From the NCBI GenBank assembly GCA_037176705.1, contig CM073896.1:22332708-22396707 (forward strand): a stretch of 64,000 nt of DNA, read 5' to 3'. Shown here one piece after another: positions 61,225-64,000 of the stretch (within the stretch, counting starts at the first letter, position 1; every line of letters begins with the position of its first letter). The notes below the pieces were generated by a model. The model searched no databases. It had not been told where the DNA came from and saw nothing but the letters and a program-made list of their open reading frames with translations. The DNA comes from Molossus alvarezi (taxonomy: Eukaryota; Chordata; Mammalia; Chiroptera; Molossidae). The position numbers and the translations under genes are program-made.

Positions 61225-61400
61225 GAACTTGTTATTATTTCACTTAAGTAAGTTTCCATATGACCCTCTGCAAAAAGCTTAACTTCTCTGAGTTTCTGTT
61301 TAACTGTCCATTAACTGATGATAATATATGTGTTGCTCTCTTTAGAGGGTTATTTGCATGGTTTCAATAAAATGACTTAAGCAGATCCATTGTACAAATA
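61225..61400 (+). mobile_element. MIR fragment, sense
   Basis: GACCCTCTGCAAAAAGCTTA, ACTTCTCTGAGTTTCTGTTT, AGGGTTATTTGCATGGTTTC and AATAAAATGACTTAAGCAGA follow sense MIR, back to back with an antisense piece. Confidence 0.58.
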
Positions 61401-64000
61401 TCTGTGTTAACATCACTTATTTAGGTAATCTGTTCCCACTCAAATCACTCACTGACTTTTCTCAAGACATCACAATACCATTGTCAAAGTATCTTCCTTT
61501 AGAATGTTCATATATATAGGCTTTTGTTCTGACAACTGACTTGTCATTAGTAAAAGAATTGGAACATAGGCTGTCTTTAATCAATAGCATTCTTCTTTTT
61601 AGATGGTGGGAGAAGATTGGTTTCCTAATGATTTCATTAATTTACACCTGAAGGATATTAATAGAAACATGCTGAAAACTATTTTGTATAGAATAGTTAA
61701 AGGGACAGAACTATGAAAGAAATATATAGGTCTTAATATTAATCTTATTTGTGAATTTCATGCCATTTTTCCTCCCTTGCTATCTGTCTTTGTAGAGTAA
61801 GATATTTATGTGTATGATATGATTCTATTTTATACAGTTTAATTACCTATTGGAATATAGCACTGTTTCTTTGCTTCCCTAACAAAGTCTAGTTGTCTCT
61901 CTTTTCCTATGCAACAATAGCTTGTTGGTTTTTTGTTTTGTTTTGTTGGTGCTTCAGGTAATTTCAGTAGAAGGTTTTCCATTGCTGGCAAACAACTGAA
62001 TTGTAAAGTAATCAGATGAGATTAACAATAAGAAATAACTTTCAAAGATGTTAAAACACTAGTGCAGATAAAAAGTTTATAATGAACCCATTACAACAGC
62101 AGAACATACATTCAGCAGCCAACTTGGTTTAGATACAGTGGCTAATTGATTTTTACCAAATCAATGTGAATAGATTTCTTGCCATGTGTGTTTTGATGCC
62201 CTTCATTATGCTATGAAAACGTTAAGAATTTAGGTATTTCTATTTTTTAAGCAAATATAAAAAAGGGTTTTGAGTGTTTGTGTGCACCAACATTTATTAT
62301 ATTGCATTATTTAACTTTGATATTGCTTCTTCACTGTTGTCTTGATCTAAATATTTTAACTGTAGGAGGGCCACAAAAAGGAATAAGAAAAAAAAGAAAA
62401 GGGCATATAACTGAGTACTGCACTAAGTGTGCCCTTTTGCACACTATGGTCTGGCGGTTCTGTGTTTGCGATCATTAATAAGGACTAAAAAAGAGTTATA
62501 TACTGTTATCTCATTTGTATGTCCTCATAATTGTAGAGCTACTGGGGCAGTTCAGAAGTTAAAGTTCTTAATCATGCATCATGTGTTAATTTCTTCCTTC
62601 AAGTCAACTGCTAAACATATCTTCCAGGAATTTGTAGGTCACAGATATATATCCTTCTGAATTTAATCTTGATAAAAAGTATTTTTAAAACAAAAACTAA
62701 AAACCAATATTGATGAGTCTTTACATGAGTCTTGGATGTTTTACAGAGTTTCTCTTAAAGAAAGATAGCTATAAAGTAATGGTATAATCCTTCAGCAAAA
62801 CAAAAAGCAGTATCAAACTTCAGATCTCAGGAAACAGGGAACAATTCCACTTTAAATGGACAGCATTGTTATCATGATGGATTTATTCAGTAGACAATAG
62901 CCCCATTACCAAGGCAATCTGAATTAATCTGAAATTGAATCACCCCTTCCACAAACATTGGGGAAATGGAAGCAATTTTAGATTAAGACATGTAAATATC
63001 ATGCTGTAAACTTTAAATTGAATTCATAATAAAATGAACTCTTTATTGTCTTACATTTATTGTTTTACCTTTTTATACCTTTCTTTGTTGCAAAGAGCAA
63101 AGTTAAAGGAGGATGTTTAAAATAATAGTGTGTACCAGAATACCAAATACAACATCTAGGATAAAGGATGATATGAATTGTATAACAATTGAAATTATTT
63201 TCTTTTCCTTTAAAACAGGAAGTATCCTTTTTTTCATGCTCAGCATGACGTTGTTTACAGCTTGTGACAGAACAGAAAAGACATAAACCCTTGACATTCA
63301 AGTTTAGTCAACTTGTCAGTCAAAATCAATGAAAGAAAGTGCACAAAAGTGAGCATTTATCTGATGGGCCCTCCTAGCTTGCATTATTAGTCATTTAAAG
63401 GCTCTTTCTAGGAGACTCATTAGCTTGTCTATTTGCAAATTACTGCCACTGTCTGGGCATACTGCCTTTTGGTTCTGTTTTGCTGAAGGACAGTGTTCTC
63501 TTGAAAGGCAGCCATGTTGATCAGCATAAAGCAATGCAATAGCAATTGACAGGCATGTGCAGGCCAAAAATGATGCAGAAAGAAGTGAAACATGTTTCAG
63601 TACTGGACTTCAGCTACTTATTAAAATAGTTGTAATTTTCAAATAGTTAAATGTATTTTTCTCCCCAAATCTTCACATAGGCCAGAAAGAAAAAAAAAAA
63701 GAAAAAAAAAAAAAAACTGTTACACTTCTTACAATCCTCTCCTATCCTTCCGCCCCAAATATTTTGACGTCCTCATAAAATCATTGGTTTCTGCCTGGTG
63801 GACCTACTTTATAACTCATCAGATTTCTGTACAGGTAGCATACACATGCTGTCTTCTTCTTCTGCTATTATTTCAGTAATGCCTGAACACAGAGCACATC
63901 AATTCATTAACAACAACAAATATGTTTAGAAACAGCTACTGAGGAGTTAGTAAGGAGTTCTTGTGCAGCTGGTGGACAAGGAGGCTAGTGATTCCTGTTT
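61401..64000. other. Unique stretch with two conserved-element-like segments
   Basis: About 2.6 kb without any named repeat except an A-rich tract at 63686-63716. Segments 62810-63010 and 63360-63620 are low in simple sequence, evenly mixed, and rich in homeodomain/POU-like words (ATTACTGCCACTGTCTGGGC, AATCTGAATTAATCTGAAAT). This is the look of conserved noncoding DNA, but alignment is needed to show it. Confidence 0.35.

Noticed and set aside
1..64000. CRISPR array, operon or prokaryotic island
   Set aside because: Repeat content is mammalian throughout; no spaced direct repeats or bacterial gene layout.

Overview
This window looks like mammalian nuclear DNA from a bat, probably a yangochiropteran (microbat). 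It is AT-rich and has no long open reading frame outside transposons. It carries many copies of two tRNA-derived SINE families of the Ves type, with heads like CTGGCCGGTGTGGCTCAG and CCCTGGCCAGTTTGGCTCAG. It also holds L1, HAL1-like, L2, MIR, hAT and ERVL-MaLR repeats. The species cannot be fixed by eye. I see no protein-coding exon, tRNA, rRNA, snRNA or CRISPR array I can defend. The region reads as intergenic or deep intronic.

Layout. 1-9.4 kb: several SINEs, old L1, MIR and MLT1 fragments, a tandem SINE pair and a 5'-truncated L1 3' end. 10-15 kb: hAT MITE copies and a long antisense L2. 15-20 kb: mostly unique AT-rich DNA. 20-25 kb: SINEs, including two odd truncated copies, and a sense L2. 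26-29 kb: a HAL1-like element (ORF1 only, no ORF2) split by a SINE, next to an L2 also split by a SINE. 30-31 kb: MIR copies and a 50-bp-arm inverted repeat. 34-39 kb: SINE insertions with clear target-site duplications, and an L1 3' end with a 5' inversion. 39.5-48 kb: a second HAL1-like element interrupted by a near full-length L1 of about 5.8 kb with a perfect 18-bp target-site duplication. 48-64 kb: mostly unique sequence with MIR and L2 pieces, microsatellites, a MaLR internal region with its 3' LTR, and several segments that resemble conserved noncoding elements.

There are no working genes acting together. What can be read is insertion history. The oldest layer is L2, MIR and hAT/MaLR. 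HAL1 and L1 fragments came later, followed by the bat SINEs and the large L1. The L1 is dead: ORF1 has a stop and a frameshift, and ORF2 has an early in-frame stop plus later breaks. The most notable items are the nested L1-in-HAL1 locus, a HAL1 copy whose 3' end appears to have been replaced by a younger L1-type tail, a head-only SINE with a clean duplication, and the inverted repeat near 30.4-30.9 kb.
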